Assembly (NCBI GenBank): GCA_945862985.1 | Contig: CAMAZF010000006.1 | Span: forward strand, 1 to 64,000 | DNA length: 64,000 nt | From: Bordetella parapertussis | GTDB lineage: Bacteria > Pseudomonadota > Gammaproteobacteria > Burkholderiales > Burkholderiaceae_A | Reading direction: 5' to 3' | In this document: positions 17,743 to 28,867 of the stretch, one piece after another | Layout of the letters: the number at the start of each line of letters is the position of its first letter | Position numbering within the stretch: the first letter of the stretch is position 1 | Translations under genes and position numbers: made by a program | The notes under the pieces: model-generated | Seen by the model: the letters and a program-made list of their open reading frames with translations, nothing else | Told to the model about the DNA's origin: nothing | The model's database searches: none

Positions 17743-20025
17743 ATGCTCGAGAGTCTCAACCCCCCTCAACGCCAAGCGGTCACGCTTCCTGCAGAGCCCG
17801 CTCTGATTCTGGCCGGGGCCGGCAGCGGCAAGACCCGTGTCCTCACCACCCGCATTGCTTGGCTGGTCTCGACTGGCCAGGTGAGCCCCTACGGCCTGCT
17901 TGCGGTGACGTTCACCAACAAGGCCGCTCGCGAAATGCTCACGCGGTTGGGGGCCATGCTGTCGGTCAACCTCAAGGGGCTCTGGGTGGGCACCTTTCAC
18001 GGGCTGTGTAATCGACTGCTCCGAACCCACCATCGAGACGCGGCTCTGCCAGCCACCTTCCAGATTCTCGACAATCAGGATCAACTCTCCGCCATTAAGC
18101 GCGTCATGAAGGCCATGGGGGTGGATGACGAAAAGTTTCCACCTCGCCAGGTCCAGTCGTTCATCAATGGATCCAAGGAGCAGGGCCTGAGACCCTCCGC
18201 AGTCGACGACTCCGATGGATACAACCGAAAGTTCGTGGAGATCTACCAGGCCTATGAGGACCAGTGTCAGCGCGAGGGTGTGGTCGATTTTGGCGAGCTG
18301 CTGCTGCGTTCAGTTGAACTCTTGCAGCGACATACCGTGCTGCGCGATCACTATCGGCAGCGTTTTGGTCACGTTCTGATTGACGAGTTTCAGGACACCA
18401 ATCCCCTTCAATACGAATGGCTCAAGCAGCTCTCGACGCCCAGTACAGGCGTGTTTGCAGTCGGCGACGATGACCAGAGCATCTATGCCTTTCGGGGGGC
18501 AGATGTCGAGAATATGAAGCGGTTTGAGCGTGAGTTCGGTGTTCGGCACCTTATCAAGCTCGAGCAGAACTACCGCTCCCATGGCCACATTCTCGATGCC
18601 GCGAATGCACTCATCCAGAACAACAGTGACCGGTTGGGCAAGAATCTCTGGACAGACGCAGGCGTGGGCGAGCCCATCCGAATCATGGAGGCTGCAACCG
18701 ATCTGCTCGAGGCCCAGTGGCTGATTGATGAGGTCAGACAGCTGATTCAGGAGGGACGCCTGCGTTCCGAAATGGCCGTGCTGTATCGAAGCAATGCTCA
18801 GTCTCGAGTGATCGAGCAGACGCTCTTCAACGCCGGAATTCCTTACCGCGTCTTTGGTGGGCTGCGGTTCTTCGAGCGTGCGGAGGTCAAGCACGCCTTG
18901 GCTTACCTGAGGCTGATGGACAACCCACACGAGGACAATGCCTTCCTTCGCGTGGTGAACTTCCCCACGCGCGGCATTGGTGCGCGCAGCATTGAGCAGC
19001 TCTCCGATCTGGCAAAGGCAAGGCAGTGCAGTCTTTACGAGGCGGCGTCTGCACTCGACGGAAAGGCTGGTACGAGCGTTCGCGGGTTTGTTCAGATGAT
19101 TGAGTCACTGCGCTTTGAGACTCAAGGGCTTCCGCTTCACGAGATGGTCACGGCCATGCTCGAACGCTCCGGCCTGGTGCGGCACTTCGAGACAGAGAAA
19201 GAGGGGCGTGAGCGCTTGGAAAACCTGCGTGAGCTGGTGAACGCAGCCGCGGCCTTTGTGGCGGATGAGGGTTTGGTGCTGGAGGCACCTGCAAACCTTG
19301 GGGTTGCGGGAGCGTCCATTGATGAGAGTGGCGAGATCTTCTCCAGTCCACTCTCGATGTTCCTGGCACATGCCTCGCTTGAAGCGGGCGACAATCAAGC
19401 CTCAGAGGGTCAGGATGCAGTCCAGCTCATGACCATTCATTCGGCCAAGGGGCTCGAGTTTAATGTCGTGTTCATCACGGGCCTTGAGGAGGGACTCTTT
19501 CCTCACGAGAACAGTCTCTCTGAGCTTGATGGTCTGGAGGAAGAGCGCCGGCTGATGTATGTGGCCATCACGCGCGCGCGCAGGCGTCTCTATATCTCGC
19601 TGGCCCAGACGCGCATGCTCCATGGGCAGACGAGATACAACATGCGCAGCCGCTTCCTGGATGAGCTCCCCGAGGGATCTCTCAAGTGGCTGGCTCCGCG
19701 GGTCGCACAGCGGACCGCTCCGTCGTTTGGGACCCGTGACTTTGGCTCAAGTCGTTCGACGGTCAGCAGTTTCGACCCAGATGCTCCCATGCATGCCAAG
19801 CGTGTCTCTGCCGATACGCCTTATATGGGAGGGCCCGCACGTCTCACCGGCCAGACGCACGACAGTGGATTCAGGGTAGGGCAGGCGGTCAGCCATGCCC
19901 GCTTCGGCGAAGGTGTCATCACCGCGCTGGAGGGCAGTGGCCAGGATGCGCGCGCCCAGGTTCAGTTCAAGCGAGCCGGGAGCAAATGGCTTGCGCTCTC
20001 AGTGGCTAAGCTCGATCGGGTGTAG
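17743..20025 (+). CDS. uvrD: DNA helicase II, UvrD-type superfamily 1A
   Basis: This 760-residue SF1A helicase has Walker A AGAGSGKT (24-31), Walker B VLIDEFQDTN (about 211-220), motif III VGDDDQSIYAFRGA and the C-terminal motif VAITRARRRLY. A small basic domain of PcrA/UvrD type (RVGQAVSHARFGEG) closes the protein and separates it from Rep. It unwinds DNA 3'-5' in nucleotide excision and mismatch repair. A TAGAAT hexamer ends six bases before the ATG, with no ribosome site, so translation may be leaderless. The 3' end overlaps the convergent membrane-protein gene by 20 bp. Confidence 0.95.
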   Translation: MLESLNPPQRQAVTLPAEPALILAGAGSGKTRVLTTRIAWLVSTGQVSPYGLLAVTFTNKAAREMLTRLGAMLSVNLKGLWVGTFHGLCNRLLRTHHRDAALPATFQILDNQDQLSAIKRVMKAMGVDDEKFPPRQVQSFINGSKEQGLRPSAVDDSDGYNRKFVEIYQAYEDQCQREGVVDFGELLLRSVELLQRHTVLRDHYRQRFGHVLIDEFQDTNPLQYEWLKQLSTPSTGVFAVGDDDQSIYAFRGADVENMKRFEREFGVRHLIKLEQNYRSHGHILDAANALIQNNSDRLGKNLWTDAGVGEPIRIMEAATDLLEAQWLIDEVRQLIQEGRLRSEMAVLYRSNAQSRVIEQTLFNAGIPYRVFGGLRFFERAEVKHALAYLRLMDNPHEDNAFLRVVNFPTRGIGARSIEQLSDLAKARQCSLYEAASALDGKAGTSVRGFVQMIESLRFETQGLPLHEMVTAMLERSGLVRHFETEKEGRERLENLRELVNAAAAFVADEGLVLEAPANLGVAGASIDESGEIFSSPLSMFLAHASLEAGDNQASEGQDAVQLMTIHSAKGLEFNVVFITGLEEGLFPHENSLSELDGLEEERRLMYVAITRARRRLYISLAQTRMLHGQTRYNMRSRFLDELPEGSLKWLAPRVAQRTAPSFGTRDFGSSRSTVSSFDPDAPMHAKRVSADTPYMGGPARLTGQTHDSGFRVGQAVSHARFGEGVITALEGSGQDARAQVQFKRAGSKWLALSVAKLDRV

Positions 20026-20836
20026 CGGTCGAGTCTGTCTCATCGGCACCGAGCACCTCTCGGGTGCTGATGTAGGCGCTGGCGTGTCCAATGGCCATCA
20101 GCAGGAGCGAGAGTGGGAGTACCGCCATGATCAGTCCTCCACCGCTGAAGCCTACTGCGGTGATGAGCAGACCCAGAACCACGCTGGAGGCCAGGATCAC
20201 TCCGATCCAGAGCAATGAGTAGCGCAGGAATGCCCCTTTGTTGAGCCAGATGGCCACGAAGGAGAAAAACAACGCCTTGAGGGGCGGGAGCTGTTGCCAG
20301 ACCACCAGCTGCGGGGCGAACCAGAAGGCCATCAGAATCGGGATGTAGAGAACAGCCAACAAAAACACAGAGCCCGGAATGCGCTGGCTCATCTGTTCGA
20401 GTGCCTCATCGGGTGAGTCTGGAGCGGGAGTGGGAGCGGGCTGGGTGGCGGCCTGTGGGTCCAGGCCCAAGGAGATGAGCAGCAGCATGCCAAGACATGC
20501 GCCGTAGATCAGGCCCAGCTGAATGAGCCGAACAGCAGTTTCTCGGCCCATGCGAAAGCCCGAGAAGAGGGCTGCGGGCGTGGCCGGTTGCTGTGGATCT
20601 GCCCGGTCGATGGCAAACGCCAGTGCGACCAGTCCGAAGGCCATCACCTGTGAGAGCGCCATGGAAATCGCCACCCCGATCATGGGCAGGCTGCTGACCA
20701 AGACCAGCACCAGCCAGTAGCTCACCATGGTCACGAACCAGACCAGGGGCTGTTGATGGAACAAGCGAAAGCCCAGACCCACCCACGCTGCGCCGCGTCT
20801 TGAGGGCAAAAGATGCGGGCGATTGCTCAGCTTCAA
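20006..20836 (-). CDS. BPSS1780-type membrane protein of unknown function
   Basis: This is a 276-residue protein with six or so hydrophobic segments. Its N-terminal pattern (RRGAAWVGLGFRLFHQQPLVW) resembles the BPSS1780 family of Burkholderiales membrane proteins. A Pro/Asp-rich hydrophilic loop (TQPAPTPAPDSPDE) sits in the middle. No catalytic or transport motif is visible and no function is assigned. It overlaps the thrB stop by 4 bp and may be co-translated with homoserine kinase, though a functional link is unknown. Confidence 0.72.
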   Translation of the reverse strand: MKLSNRPHLLPSRRGAAWVGLGFRLFHQQPLVWFVTMVSYWLVLVLVSSLPMIGVAISMALSQVMAFGLVALAFAIDRADPQQPATPAALFSGFRMGRETAVRLIQLGLIYGACLGMLLLISLGLDPQAATQPAPTPAPDSPDEALEQMSQRIPGSVFLLAVLYIPILMAFWFAPQLVVWQQLPPLKALFFSFVAIWLNKGAFLRYSLLWIGVILASSVVLGLLITAVGFSGGGLIMAVLPLSLLLMAIGHASAYISTREVLGADETDSTATPDRA

Positions 20837-21798
20837 TGCCCGGCCCTTCGGGCTCGAAGCAGCCGCTCAAAGTGTCTGGGGTCTTTGGGGGTGAGCATGG
20901 CGGCCTCTCGAGGCAGGTGCCAGTCGAATAGACGCGAGATCCAAAAGCGGAGCGCCGCTGCGCGCAACATCATGGGCCAGGCCTCGAGCTCATTGGCTGG
21001 GCGAGGACGAACGGAGTCGTAGCCTTCAAGCAGGGCCTCTACCCGCTCGGTATCGAGGTGCCCAAAGTCCCCTGTGCTCTGGTCCAGACACCAGTCATTG
21101 GCGGTCACTGCCAAGTCAAAGCAGAGGCGATCGACGCCAGCAAAATAGAAGTCGATGAAGCCTCCAATCTGGGGATGGCTTGGGCTGTCGTTCTCGAAGA
21201 GTACGTTGTCTCGAAAAAGATCTGCATGGACTGCCCCTGTGGCGAGCTCTTGGTAAACCTTGGTGAACGAAAAGGCAGTCTGGGCCGAGAGTTCGTCTTT
21301 CAAGAGCTGCGCCTCGGGCTCGGAGAGCCATGGCAGCAGGGTGGGTACCGTCTCTGTCCACCAGGCCAAGCCGCGAAGATTGGGCTGCGTGCCTGGGAAA
21401 TCATTCACCGCCAGATGCGCCTCTGCCAGGGCCCTGCCCAGAACCCGGCAGTGCGCAGGTCCCGGATCACTCACGTCGCGCCCCGGAATTCGGCTGGCCA
21501 ATGCGGCAGGCTTTCCACAACAGAGCGTCTGGAGGCTGCCCGTCAAGGTAGACATGGGCTTGGCACAGGCCACCCCTTTGTCAGCCAAGTGGCGCATCAG
21601 GCTCAGGTAAAACGGCAACTGTTCAGCGCTGAGCTTTTCGAAGAGGGTGAGGACAAAGCGGCCCTCCGTCGTATCGACAAAATAATTGGTGTTCTCGATG
21701 CCGGAAGAGATCCCCTCAAACCGCACCAGGGTTCCGAGGGGATATTCCTGAAGCAAGTGTTCGAGCGCCTCGGAGGACACGGGAGTAAAGACAGCCAT
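20833..21798 (-). CDS. thrB: Homoserine kinase (APH-fold type)
   Basis: This 321-residue protein has the aminoglycoside-phosphotransferase-like kinase fold, not the GHMP fold of E. coli ThrB. It shows the Brenner-type catalytic loop GAVHADLFRDNVLF near residue 189, followed by the metal-binding GGFIDFYFAG. The N-terminus MAVFTPVS and ISSGIENTNYFV match the betaproteobacterial and pseudomonad ThrB group. It phosphorylates homoserine on the way to threonine. It lies 19 bp after the upstream dehydrogenase and overlaps the next gene by 4 bp. Confidence 0.92.
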   Translation of the reverse strand: MAVFTPVSSEALEHLLQEYPLGTLVRFEGISSGIENTNYFVDTTEGRFVLTLFEKLSAEQLPFYLSLMRHLADKGVACAKPMSTLTGSLQTLCCGKPAALASRIPGRDVSDPGPAHCRVLGRALAEAHLAVNDFPGTQPNLRGLAWWTETVPTLLPWLSEPEAQLLKDELSAQTAFSFTKVYQELATGAVHADLFRDNVLFENDSPSHPQIGGFIDFYFAGVDRLCFDLAVTANDWCLDQSTGDFGHLDTERVEALLEGYDSVRPRPANELEAWPMMLRAAALRFWISRLFDWHLPREAAMLTPKDPRHFERLLRARRAGH

Positions 21799-21817
21799 GT
21801 CCGAGAGTGTAGCTGGG

Positions 21818-22720
21818 CTAGCGGAGTCGCTTGATCAGACTGGAGGTGTCGAAGCGACCCCCACCCATGGATTGCACGTCGGCGTAGAACTGATCGACCA
21901 GCGCCGTCACGGGCAGCTTGGCCTGGTTTCGTTTGGCCTCATCCAGGCAGAGTCCCAGGTCTTTGCGCATCCAATCCACGGCAAAGCCAAAGTTGAACTG
22001 GTCGTCGACCATGGTCTTTCCGCGGTTGTCCATCTGCCAGGACTGCGCTGCCCCTTTGCCAATCACCTCGAGCACGAGCTTCATGTCCAGCCCAGCCTTC
22101 TGGCCAAAAGCAACGCCCTCAGAGAGGCCCTGAACGAGACCTGCAATACAAATCTGATTCACCATTTTGGCCAGCTGGCCGGCACCGCTATCCCCGATGC
22201 GCGTGAACGCGCGGGAGAAGGCCATGGCCACAGGTCGGGCCTGCTCAAAGCGACCAAGGTCGCCCCCCACCATGACGGTGAGCAGGCCGTTGACCGCGCC
22301 GGCCTGGCCGCCAGAGACGGGGGCGTCCAGGAAGGCCAGTCCATGGGACTGCGCCACGCCAGCCAGCTCCCGAGCCACCTGGGCGGAGGCTGTGGTGTGG
22401 TCCACCAGCAAGGCGCCTGCTTGCATGCCTGCGAATGCGCCATCTGACCCCAAGACCACGCTGCGAAGGTCGTCATCATTGCCCACGCAGCAGAAGACGA
22501 TTTGAGCCCCCTGGGCCGCCTCACGCGGTGTGGGGGCCGAGCGACCACCAAATTCGTTGACCCAGGCCTGTGCCTTCTGTGGGCTTCGGTTGTAGACCGT
22601 TACCGTGTGGCCCGCCTTGGCCAGGTGCCCGGCCATGGGAAAGCCCATGACTCCCAGGCCAATGAAGGCGACGGCAGTGGGGGGGGCTGGATCGTAGGCT
22701 TTGGCTTGAATGCTCGACAT
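21818..22720 (-). CDS. Beta-hydroxyacid dehydrogenase family (tartronate-semialdehyde reductase-like)
   Basis: This 300-residue protein has an N-terminal NAD(P)-binding motif AFIGLGVMGFPMAGHLA. The family signature DAPVSGGQAGA binds substrate, and the catalytic Lys lies in GQLAKMVNQ near 182. Members include 3-hydroxyisobutyrate dehydrogenase, tartronate semialdehyde (2-hydroxy-3-oxopropionate) reductase and succinic semialdehyde reductases; the substrate cannot be decided here. A GAGGACC ribosome site precedes the ATG. Its closeness to thrB (19 bp) suggests co-transcription, without an obvious shared pathway. Confidence 0.85.
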   Translation of the reverse strand: MSSIQAKAYDPAPPTAVAFIGLGVMGFPMAGHLAKAGHTVTVYNRSPQKAQAWVNEFGGRSAPTPREAAQGAQIVFCCVGNDDDLRSVVLGSDGAFAGMQAGALLVDHTTASAQVARELAGVAQSHGLAFLDAPVSGGQAGAVNGLLTVMVGGDLGRFEQARPVAMAFSRAFTRIGDSGAGQLAKMVNQICIAGLVQGLSEGVAFGQKAGLDMKLVLEVIGKGAAQSWQMDNRGKTMVDDQFNFGFAVDWMRKDLGLCLDEAKRNQAKLPVTALVDQFYADVQSMGGGRFDTSSLIKRLR

Positions 22721-22795
22721 GGCGGTCCTCAGGTTCGGTCAATGAAGGCCCATAGGATATCCCGAGCAGATGCGCCCATCTATTAAACTCCCACT

Positions 22796-25438
22796 ATGAG
22801 CTCAAACCACCCTTTCGTCTCCGTCTCCGAGATTCGACAGAAGTTTCTCGGCTACTTTGAATCCCAGGGCCACACCGTGGTCCCCTCGAGCGCCCTGGTG
22901 CCTTCGAATGACCCCACCCTGTTGTTCACCAACAGTGGCATGGTGCAGTTCAAGGATGTGTTCCTTGGACGTGAGCAGCGGCCTTATGTCCGCGCCACAT
23001 CGTCCCAGCGCAGCGTCCGAGCAGGCGGTAAGCACAACGATCTCGAGAATGTGGGTTACACGGCCCGGCATCACACTTTTTTCGAGATGCTGGGTAACTT
23101 CTCGTTTGGCGATTACTTCAAGCGCGATGCGATTCGTCATGCCTGGACCCTGCTCACCGAGGTCTATCAGCTTCCTCAAGAGAAGTTGTGGGTGACGGTC
23201 TATGCCGAGGATGACGAGGCGTATGCCATTTGGCGCGATGAGATTGGTGTGCCGGTCGCCCGCATCATACGAATCGGCGACAACAAAGGCGCTCGGTATG
23301 CCAGCGACAACTTCTGGCAAATGGCCGACACCGGCCCCTGCGGGCCTTGCAGCGAGATCTTCTTTGACCACGGTCCGGACATCTGGGGCGGTCCTCCAGG
23401 ATCCCCCGAGGAGGATGGCGATCGTTACATCGAGATCTGGAACCTGGTCTTCATGCAGTTCGATCGCGATGCTCAGGGTGTCTTGACGCCTCTGCCTCGT
23501 CCTTGTGTCGACACGGGCATGGGCCTAGAGCGCATCTCTGCGGTCTTGCAGGGGGTGCACAGCAACTACGAGATCGATCTCTTTCAGGCCCTGATTCGGG
23601 CGGCTTCAAGAGAGACGGGCTGTCAGGACCTGGAGAACCCATCCCTACGCGTGATTGCAGATCACATTCGGGCCTGTTCCTTTCTCATGGTGGACGGGGT
23701 CATTCCCGGGAATGAGGGGCGTGGATATGTGTTGCGCCGGATCATTCGTCGGGCATTACGTCACGGCCACAAGCTGGGCCAACCCAAGCCCTTTTTCTAC
23801 AGACTGGTGCCCGATCTGGTCGAGCAGATGGGCGTGGCCTATCCGGAGCTTTCCGCCTCTGCCTCGCGTGTCGCCGAGATGCTGCGGCAGGAGGAGGAGC
23901 GATTCGGCGAGACCCTCGAAAAGGGCATGGCCATTCTGTCTCAAGCCCTTGAGGGCCTTGCCAAGGGCCAGGCGCTTGATGGTCAGACGGCCTTTACGCT
24001 CTACGACACCTTCGGTTTTCCGCTAGACCTGACGGCGGATGTCTGTCGTGAACGCGACGTCCAGGTCGATGAGGCGGGCTTCCAAGCGGCCATGAACCGG
24101 CAACGCGAGCAGGCCCGTGCTGCAAGTAAATTCAAAGCAGGTGTCTCCCTGAGCTATGAGGGACAAGACACTCATTTTGTGGGCTATGAGCAGCTCACTC
24201 ACGCCGCCCGCATTCAGGCGCTCTATGTCGAGGGAGCCTCGGTCGAGCAGGCCTCAGAGGGTCAGTCTGTGGTGGTTGTGCTCGACACCACGCCCTTTTA
24301 CGCCGAATCTGGAGGGCAGGTGGGAGATGCCGGCCGTCTCATTGCGCACGGTGGGCAGGTCCGTGTCGATGACTGCCTGAAGATCACGGCGAATGTCTTT
24401 GGACACTACGGGACGGTGGCATTGGGCAGTCTGCGGGTGGGAGATGCGGTACACGCAGAGGTCGATCTGCAGCGCCGGGCGCGCATTGTCCGGCATCACT
24501 CTGCGACGCACCTCATGCACAAAGCGCTCAGAGAGACGCTTGGGGCGCATGTTCAGCAGAAGGGCTCTCTCGTGGACGACGAGAAGACTCGATTCGACTT
24601 CTCACATACCCAGCCCATGACAGCCTCTGAGATTGCTGCTGTAGAGGCCATCGTCAATGCCGAGATTCTGGCCAACCAGGCCACCCAAGCCCAAGTGATG
24701 GCTTTCGATGATGCGGTGAAAGGCGGGGCCATGGCTCTGTTCGGCGAGAAGTATGGCGATCACGTTCGCGTACTCGATATTGGTACGTCGAGAGAACTCT
24801 GTGGGGGCACGCACGTCTCTCGGACGGGGGACATTGGACTCTTTAAGATCGTCTCCGAGGGAGGCGTTGCGGCTGGGATTCGCCGAGTGGAGGCCGTCTG
24901 TGGAGACCGTGTCCTGGCCAGGATCCAGTCGCTCGAGGCCCAGGTGCAGGAGGCCAGTGCGCTCCTGAAAACCTCACCAGCAGAGCTCACCACACGACTG
25001 GCTCAGGCGCTTGAGGCCAACCGTCAGGCAGAAAAGGAGCTTGCTCGACTGAAGTCGAAAATGGCTGCGGCCGCAGGCCAGGATCTTGCCTCGGCAGCTC
25101 AGACGGTCGCGGGTGTCACCCTATTGGCTGCGCGTGTAGAGGGTACAGATGCGGGCGGTCTTCGAGAGATGCTGGATGGGCTGAAAGACAAACTCAAATC
25201 TGCTGCCATTGTCTTGGCCTCTGTCGAGGGCGAGAAGGTCAGTCTCATTGCCGGCGTGACAGCAGACCTCACCAGTCGAATCAAGGCGGGTGAACTGGTC
25301 ACGCATGTGGCGACCCAGATCGGTGGGAAGGGAGGGGGCCGCCCGGACATGGCCCAAGGCGGAGGCACACAGCCTCAGGCCCTGCCTGCTGCGCTTGAGA
25401 GCCTGACTGCGTTTGTCCAGGGGAAGTGCGGGTCGTGA
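22796..25438 (+). CDS. alaS: Alanyl-tRNA synthetase
   Basis: This 880-residue class II synthetase starts near [18 protein letters not shown] and has [11 protein letters not shown] in the catalytic core. The editing domain carries HHSATHLMH near 567 and [13 protein letters not shown] near 668, the zinc-type site that clears Ser- and Gly-tRNA-Ala. The C-terminal oligomerisation domain ([15 protein letters not shown]) is intact. A TATTAA hexamer ends nine bases before the ATG. It overlaps the downstream TusA-like gene by 4 bp (GTGA), so the two are probably co-translated. Confidence 0.97.
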   Translation: MSSNHPFVSVSEIRQKFLGYFESQGHTVVPSSALVPSNDPTLLFTNSGMVQFKDVFLGREQRPYVRATSSQRSVRAGGKHNDLENVGYTARHHTFFEMLGNFSFGDYFKRDAIRHAWTLLTEVYQLPQEKLWVTVYAEDDEAYAIWRDEIGVPVARIIRIGDNKGARYASDNFWQMADTGPCGPCSEIFFDHGPDIWGGPPGSPEEDGDRYIEIWNLVFMQFDRDAQGVLTPLPRPCVDTGMGLERISAVLQGVHSNYEIDLFQALIRAASRETGCQDLENPSLRVIADHIRACSFLMVDGVIPGNEGRGYVLRRIIRRALRHGHKLGQPKPFFYRLVPDLVEQMGVAYPELSASASRVAEMLRQEEERFGETLEKGMAILSQALEGLAKGQALDGQTAFTLYDTFGFPLDLTADVCRERDVQVDEAGFQAAMNRQREQARAASKFKAGVSLSYEGQDTHFVGYEQLTHAARIQALYVEGASVEQASEGQSVVVVLDTTPFYAESGGQVGDAGRLIAHGGQVRVDDCLKITANVFGHYGTVALGSLRVGDAVHAEVDLQRRARIVRHHSATHLMHKALRETLGAHVQQKGSLVDDEKTRFDFSHTQPMTASEIAAVEAIVNAEILANQATQAQVMAFDDAVKGGAMALFGEKYGDHVRVLDIGTSRELCGGTHVSRTGDIGLFKIVSEGGVAAGIRRVEAVCGDRVLARIQSLEAQVQEASALLKTSPAELTTRLAQALEANRQAEKELARLKSKMAAAAGQDLASAAQTVAGVTLLAARVEGTDAGGLREMLDGLKDKLKSAAIVLASVEGEKVSLIAGVTADLTSRIKAGELVTHVATQIGGKGGGRPDMAQGGGTQPQALPAALESLTAFVQGKCGS

Positions 25439-25668
25439 CTCAAGGCCCTCACCAGACTCTGGATGTGAAGGGGCTCAGCTGCCCGCTTCCTATCTTGCGG
25501 GCCAAGAAGACGCTCTCTTCCATGGCCTCGGGGGAGCAGCTCGAGGTGTTGGCCACCGATGGGGGCGCGTGGGACGACTTCGAGTATTTCTGCAAGCACT
25601 CTGGACACGCTTTACTGCAGCGCGAGGAGCTCGACGGCGTTTATCGCTTTCTGATTTGCAGGAAATAA
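25435..25668 (+). CDS. TusA/SirA-type sulfurtransferase-like protein
   Basis: This 77-residue protein has the TusA-family core [17 protein letters not shown] with the persulfide-accepting Cys16 in the CPLPIL motif. Family members relay sulfur for tRNA thiolation, molybdopterin or lipoate-related chemistry; this copy cannot be assigned to one. I choose the GTG at 25435, which overlaps the alaS stop and has GGGGAAG upstream. A GTG nine bases earlier is also in frame. The pairing with alaS may be only translational. Confidence 0.82.
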   Translation: MTQGPHQTLDVKGLSCPLPILRAKKTLSSMASGEQLEVLATDGGAWDDFEYFCKHSGHALLQREELDGVYRFLICRK

Positions 25669-25909
25669 CGTTTCACTGCCCCCGGATTTTCCCTAGTTTT
25701 TTTGATGTTGTCGGACCCATAAGTGGGGTCTCGGTCTTTCTGACCTAAACAAGCCATCGTCAAAGCCCGATTTCCTGTTGCAGCGCAACTTGTGGCTCAG
25801 ATGATCCCCCTCTAGCCTTAAGTCTGTTGAGGAGGAGAGGCCGTGACGCAAGTCGATAAGCGGCCTTTTGGGGGCGAAGCAGGCAGTGCCTGCCTCGCCT
25901 TTTTTTCGT
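25669..25909 (+). ncRNA. Candidate small RNA or leader with stacked hairpins
   Basis: This 241-bp gap between the tusA-like gene and convergent valS has no convincing protein. It ends in two consecutive inverted repeats: GGCCG/CGGCC (25839-25865) and the strong terminator stem below. A GAGGAGGAGAGG purine tract precedes a GTG at 25843, but the frame that follows simply runs antisense through valS. The features fit an intergenic small RNA with its own terminator, or just the 3' end of the alaS transcript. No clear promoter was found, so this is weak. Confidence 0.25.
25873..25906 (+). terminator. Rho-independent terminator after alaS-tusA-like
   Basis: GGCGA-A-GCAGGC pairs with GCCTGC-C-TCGCC across a three-base loop, followed directly by seven T residues (25900-25906). 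It is correctly oriented to end plus-strand transcription before the convergent valS gene. The minus-strand side lacks a T tract. Confidence 0.85.
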
Positions 25910-28867
25910 CTACTCAAGCCCCGCCAGTTGAGACCGCACCTGGTCCAGGCTGGCCTGAAACGCGACCAGTCGCTCCCGTTCTTGGGCCACCACGGCCTCC
26001 GGAGCCCGCGCCACAAAGCTCTCATTCGAGAGCTTGCTTTGGGCCTTTTGAATTTCAGAGTCGAGACGGGCCTTCTCTTTGCTCAGTCGCTCCCGCTCGG
26101 CCTTGAGGTCTATTTCGACGACCAGCATGAGCTGCAGGTCTCCCACGAGTTGGACGGGCGCCCGCAGGGCCTCGCCTTCGGCCTGAAGCGTCTCGACAAA
26201 CGAGACCTCGCTGAGCTTGCCCAGCGCCTTGAGGCCGGCCGCCATGAGGGCATGCGCCTCCCCGGGGTTGGATAGACCGCTGACGCGAAGCGGTACCCGC
26301 TCTGCTGGGGAGAGGCCCATCTCTGAACGAAGGGACCGAACTGCAGCCACCATCGCCTTGAGCAGGTTCATGTGGGCATCGCACTCAGGGTCAATCTTTT
26401 TGAGGTCTGCAACGGGGAAGGGCGCTGTCACGATGCTGTCGGGCGCTCCCGACTCCAGCTTGGGGGATCGACCGGCCAGCGGGGCCACCACCTGCCAGAG
26501 GGCCTCTGTGATGAAGGGTATGACGGGATGTGCCAGTCGCAGGGTGGCCTCGAGCACCCTCAGGAGGGTACGCCGTGCTGCTCGGGCACGGTTCTCTGGC
26601 CCCGTCTGGATACTCACTTTGGCGAGTTCGAGGTACCAATCGCAGAACTCATTCCAGATGAACTCGTATATGGCTTTTGCAGCGAGGTCGAATCGATAGG
26701 CAGTCAGTTGTTGATGGACTTCAAGCTCGACACGTTGCAGCTCTGAGACGATCCATCGATCGACAAAGCTAAAGTGCAATGCGCCCTCGGGCCCGCAGTC
26801 ACCCGCGCAGACGGAGAGGCCGTTGTCCTGTCCCTCACAGTTCATGAGCACAAACCGGGTGGCGTTCCAAAGCTTGTTGCAGAAGTTGCGATACCCCTCG
26901 CAGCGTGAGAGATCGAAATTGATGTTGCGCCCAGGGGTGGCAAGACTGGCGAAAGTGAACCGAAGCGCATCCGTTCCGTAGGCCGTAATCCCTTGAGGAA
27001 ACTCATGTCGGGTCTTCTTCTCGATTTGCGCGGCCTGCTTGGGATTCATGAGGCCGGCAGTTCGCTTCTGCACCAGGGTATCGAGCGCAATACCATCGAT
27101 CAGGTCGATTGGGTCGAGCGTATTGCCCTTGCTCTTGCTCATCTTCTGGCCTTCGCTGTCTCTGACCAATGCATGCACATAGACATCCCGGAAGGGCACC
27201 TGCCCGGTGAAGTGGCAGGTCATCATGACCATGCGTGCGACCCAGAAAAAGATGATGTCAAAGCCCGTGACGAGCACGCTAGAGGGCAGGTATTGCGCGA
27301 GCTCAGGTTGAAGGCGGGGCCCCCCGAAAGAAAGCCCGCGATCTTGACCTTGCTGTGGGTCCCACTCCTGCCCCGGCTCAACCAGCGTCGAGAAGGGCAC
27401 CAGGGCTGACGAGAACCAGGTGTCGAGCACGTCTGGGTCTCGAATCAGCGGACCTTGGAAGCCCGCCGCACGCGCCTGCTCTCGTGCCTCGTCCTCGGTG
27501 GCTGCGACGAAGACCGCTCCTCCCTCGAGGGGCTGGCCATGCTCGTCTGCTGCGTACCAGGCGGGAATCTGATGGCCCCACCAGAGCTGTCTGGAGATAC
27601 ACCAATCCTGGATATTCTCGAGCCATTGGCGATAGGTGCTGGTCCAGTTCTCTGGGAAGAACCGCACTTCTCCCTGGTCCACCACCTGAAGCGCACGCTC
27701 TGCAATCGAGATACCGGGTGTGTGGGTACCTTCAGGTGCGGGTTTGGACATCGCGACGAACCACTGGTCCGTGAGCATGGGCTCAATCACCACTCCTGTT
27801 CGATCACCTCGAGGCACCATGAGCTTATGGGGCTTCTCAGACACCAGCAGGCCCTGGGCCTGTAAGTCCTCGAGTACCCGTTTGCGTGCAGCATAGCGCT
27901 CGAGGCCTTGATAGGCCGCTGGCGCTTGGTCATTGATGTGCGCATCGAGTGTGAGAATGTTGATGGGCGTGAGCCCATGCCGCTGGCCTACCGCATAGTC
28001 GTTGAAGTCGTGAGCTGGTGTGATCTTCACGCAGCCCGTGCCAAAGGCTGGGTCCACATAGCTGTCTGCAATGATGGGAATTTGGCGGCCCACCAGAGGC
28101 AGGGTGAGGGTTTTGCCCACGAGATGCGCATAGCGCGCATCTTCTGGGTTGACGGCGACGGCCACGTCACCCAAGAGCGTTTCGGGGCGGGTGGTTGCCA
28201 CCACCAGTCCCTGGCTTGCATCGTCGGAAAGGGGGTAACGAATATCCCAGATCTTGCCGTCTTCTTCTTCGCTCACCACTTCAAGATCCGAGACCGCGGT
28301 GAGCAGTTTGGGATCCCAGTTCACCAGGCGCTTCCCGCGGTAGATGAGGCCCTGTCGATAGAGGCTGATGAATACCTGCTGAACCACGGCTGAGCAGGTG
28401 GGGTTCATGGTGAAGTATTCCAGAGACCAGTCGCAGCTGGCGGCAAGGCGCCGCATCTGGCCGGTGATGGTCGAGCCAGACTGTTGCTTCCACTCCCAGA
28501 CTTCTTTCAAAAAGGCTTCGCGTCCGAGGTCATGTCGCGAAATACCTTTGGCATCGAGCTGACGTTCCACAACAATCTGCGTCGCAATGCCCGCATGGTC
28601 TGTTCCCGGAAGCCAGAGTGTGTTGTCTCCACGCATGCGATGCCAGCGGGAGAGTGTGTCCATGAGGGTCTGGTTGAAGGCATGACCCATGTGCAGGGTG
28701 CCGGTGACGTTCGGTGGAGGAAGCTGAATGCAGAAGCTCTCGGCATCGGGACGAGTACCAGCCGAGTAAAGGCCTCTGCGCTCCCACTCCGGCCCCCATT
28801 CGGCTTCGAGGCTGGCGGGTTCAAACGACTTGGCGAGGCTATCCATGGTTGGCTTGTCCGAGGTCAT
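25910..28867 (-). CDS. valS: Valyl-tRNA synthetase
   Basis: This class I synthetase of 985 residues has the HIGH-type motif in [27 protein letters not shown] near 571, an editing domain, and a C-terminal coiled coil ([20 protein letters not shown]). The start is uncertain: ATG at 28867 gives the usual N-terminal length, while ATG at 28846 is an alternative with a smaller overlap with holC. Neither has a clear ribosome site. The gene is last in the pepA-holC-valS set, an order conserved across proteobacteria. Confidence 0.96.
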   Translation of the reverse strand: MTSDKPTMDSLAKSFEPASLEAEWGPEWERRGLYSAGTRPDAESFCIQLPPPNVTGTLHMGHAFNQTLMDTLSRWHRMRGDNTLWLPGTDHAGIATQIVVERQLDAKGISRHDLGREAFLKEVWEWKQQSGSTITGQMRRLAASCDWSLEYFTMNPTCSAVVQQVFISLYRQGLIYRGKRLVNWDPKLLTAVSDLEVVSEEEDGKIWDIRYPLSDDASQGLVVATTRPETLLGDVAVAVNPEDARYAHLVGKTLTLPLVGRQIPIIADSYVDPAFGTGCVKITPAHDFNDYAVGQRHGLTPINILTLDAHINDQAPAAYQGLERYAARKRVLEDLQAQGLLVSEKPHKLMVPRGDRTGVVIEPMLTDQWFVAMSKPAPEGTHTPGISIAERALQVVDQGEVRFFPENWTSTYRQWLENIQDWCISRQLWWGHQIPAWYAADEHGQPLEGGAVFVAATEDEAREQARAAGFQGPLIRDPDVLDTWFSSALVPFSTLVEPGQEWDPQQGQDRGLSFGGPRLQPELAQYLPSSVLVTGFDIIFFWVARMVMMTCHFTGQVPFRDVYVHALVRDSEGQKMSKSKGNTLDPIDLIDGIALDTLVQKRTAGLMNPKQAAQIEKKTRHEFPQGITAYGTDALRFTFASLATPGRNINFDLSRCEGYRNFCNKLWNATRFVLMNCEGQDNGLSVCAGDCGPEGALHFSFVDRWIVSELQRVELEVHQQLTAYRFDLAAKAIYEFIWNEFCDWYLELAKVSIQTGPENRARAARRTLLRVLEATLRLAHPVIPFITEALWQVVAPLAGRSPKLESGAPDSIVTAPFPVADLKKIDPECDAHMNLLKAMVAAVRSLRSEMGLSPAERVPLRVSGLSNPGEAHALMAAGLKALGKLSEVSFVETLQAEGEALRAPVQLVGDLQLMLVVEIDLKAERERLSKEKARLDSEIQKAQSKLSNESFVARAPEAVVAQERERLVAFQASLDQVRSQLAGLE

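Noticed and set aside
16496-17806. 436-residue plus-strand frame antisense to leuS
   Set aside because: It lies entirely on the opposite strand of a certain leuS gene, has no ribosome site and its translation has no domain; GC-rich genes often give such shadows.
21058-22447. Long plus-strand frames antisense to thrB and the dehydrogenase
   Set aside because: Both minus-strand genes carry complete family motifs, and the antisense products look random.
25843-26106. 87-residue frame with a GAGGAGGAG tract upstream
   Set aside because: The purine tract looks like a ribosome site, but the frame passes through a rho-independent terminator and then antisense to valS.
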